From Acidobacteriaceae bacterium (lineage in GTDB: Bacteria; Acidobacteriota; Terriglobia; Terriglobales; Acidobacteriaceae): a DNA stretch of 6,877 nucleotides. The position numbers were made by a program, and so were the translations under genes. Below the pieces are notes generated by a model that was not told the origin of the DNA, ran no database searches, and saw nothing but the letters and a program-made list of their open reading frames with translations. The stretch lies in the NCBI GenBank assembly GCA_003164255.1, contig PLST01000328.1, positions 1,076 through 7,952 on the forward strand, written 5' to 3'. Shown one piece after another: positions 6,114-6,877 of this stretch. Within the stretch, counting starts at the first letter, position 1, and each line of letters opens with the position of its first letter.

Positions 6114-6872
6114 CTAGCCTTTTGAAGCTGCCTCGACCACCGACCGCTGCGCCGCGAAGATCTCCTTCAAACCGCCCGCCGCCAGGTCAAGTAGCTCATT
6201 CAATTGGGCCCGCGTGTAGCTCCCCTTCTCCGCCGTCGCCTGCGTCTCAATCAGGCCGCCATCCTCCGTCATCACCACGTTCATGTCCACCTCCGCCGTC
6301 GAATCCTCCTCGTAGCACAGGTCGAGCAGCGCCGTGCCACCCACAATCCCCACAGATGTTGCTGCCACGAGTTGTTTCAGAGGCGATTTCTTCAGTGTCC
6401 CCGCCCTGACCAGAGCATTCAACGCCAAAGCCAGTGCAACGCAAGCACCGGTAACAGCCGCCGTCCGCGTGCCGCCGTCAGCCTGGATCACGTCACAATC
6501 CAGGATTACCGTCCGCTCGCCCAGAGCCTGCATGTCCACCGCGGATCGCAGGCTGCGCCCAATCAGTCTTTGGATCTCGTGCGTCCGTCCGCCGATCTTG
6601 CCCCTCTCGCTCTCCCGCGGCGTCCGCGTCACCGTCGAGCGCGGCAGCATCGCATATTCCGCCGTCACCCATCCACGGCCCGAGTTGCGCAGCCATCCCG
6701 GCACACCCTGTTCAATGGTTGCGTTGGTCAGTACGCGCGTATTGCCAAACGACACCAGTACCGACCCTTCCGCGGTCTGAACAAATCCGGGCTCGAGCGA
6801 CATGGGCCTCAACTGGTCAGCACTCCGCCCCCCGGAACGAAAAAATCCTTCAGAAAAATGATTCGAATTCAT
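6114..6872 (-). CDS. rph: Ribonuclease PH
   Basis: This 252-residue protein is RNase PH, the phosphate-dependent 3'-5' exoribonuclease that trims the 3' ends of tRNA precursors and acts as a hexamer in the cytoplasm. It is recognisable along its whole length: GRSADQLRP (15-23), TAEGSVLVSFGNTRVL (33-48), GWVTAEYAMLPRST (67-80), GGRTHEIQRLIGR (94-106), DCDVIQADGGTRTAAVTGAC (125-144) and EEDSTAEVDMNVVMTE (188-203). R96 and R136 match the phosphate-binding arginines of the family, and D190 and D196 the active-site aspartates, so it should be active. The start at 6872 gives about ten residues (MNSNHFSEGF) more than the E. coli enzyme. The next Met, residue 24, would delete the conserved GRS-x-x-Q-x-RP segment, so the upstream start is better. 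Only five bases before it are visible, so its ribosome binding site and promoter cannot be judged. I see no convincing terminator after TAG 6116-6114, and the receptor gene is too distant to be in its operon. Confidence 0.98.
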   Translation of the reverse strand: MNSNHFSEGFFRSGGRSADQLRPMSLEPGFVQTAEGSVLVSFGNTRVLTNATIEQGVPGWLRNSGRGWVTAEYAMLPRSTVTRTPRESERGKIGGRTHEIQRLIGRSLRSAVDMQALGERTVILDCDVIQADGGTRTAAVTGACVALALALNALVRAGTLKKSPLKQLVAATSVGIVGGTALLDLCYEEDSTAEVDMNVVMTEDGGLIETQATAEKGSYTRAQLNELLDLAAGGLKEIFAAQRSVVEAASKG

Positions 6873-6877
6873 AAAGC

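Noticed and set aside
5908..6117. Plus-strand 69-codon and overlapping 62-codon frames
   Set aside because: Both cross the hairpins and direct repeats, have no ribosome binding site and overlap the rph stop; no protein family is apparent.

Overview
The window looks like chromosomal DNA of a GC-rich Gram-negative bacterium, most probably an acidobacterium of the class Terriglobia. I infer this from the very large Oar-like TonB-dependent receptor (signal peptide, carboxypeptidase-regulatory-like domain, plug, barrel), a family strongly expanded in that group. The Ig-like secreted protein with short cysteine pairs and the heptad repeat of CTGATCT type between genes agree with it. No rRNA or other marker is present to prove it.

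Layout from left to right: (1) 2-1003, plus strand, the C-terminal part of a secreted protein made of Ig-like beta-sandwich domains, cut by the left edge. (2) 1031-1063, an intrinsic terminator in the short convergent gap. It reads best for the minus strand. (3) 1082-5275, minus strand, one complete 1397-residue TonB-dependent outer-membrane receptor with a good ribosome binding site and its own terminator, so probably a single-gene unit. (4) 5276-6113, an 838-base intergenic region, unusually long and structured. It holds a 12-bp inverted repeat in the receptor leader, a possible 52-codon small ORF, about 200 bases where I see nothing, eight tandem CTG-heptads, a small hairpin, a run of six A/T tracts spaced by about one helical turn, and a 120-base patch with repeated AAATCG words and nested inverted repeats. 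(5) 6114-6872, minus strand, the complete rph gene for RNase PH, with its start five bases from the right edge.

The genes do not form a pathway. RNase PH is housekeeping RNA processing, the receptor is an envelope uptake protein with no substrate-specific partner beside it, and the Ig-like protein is an extracytoplasmic protein of unknown function. I did not find a clear new defence or mobile system. What the genes do not explain lies in the 5276-6113 region.
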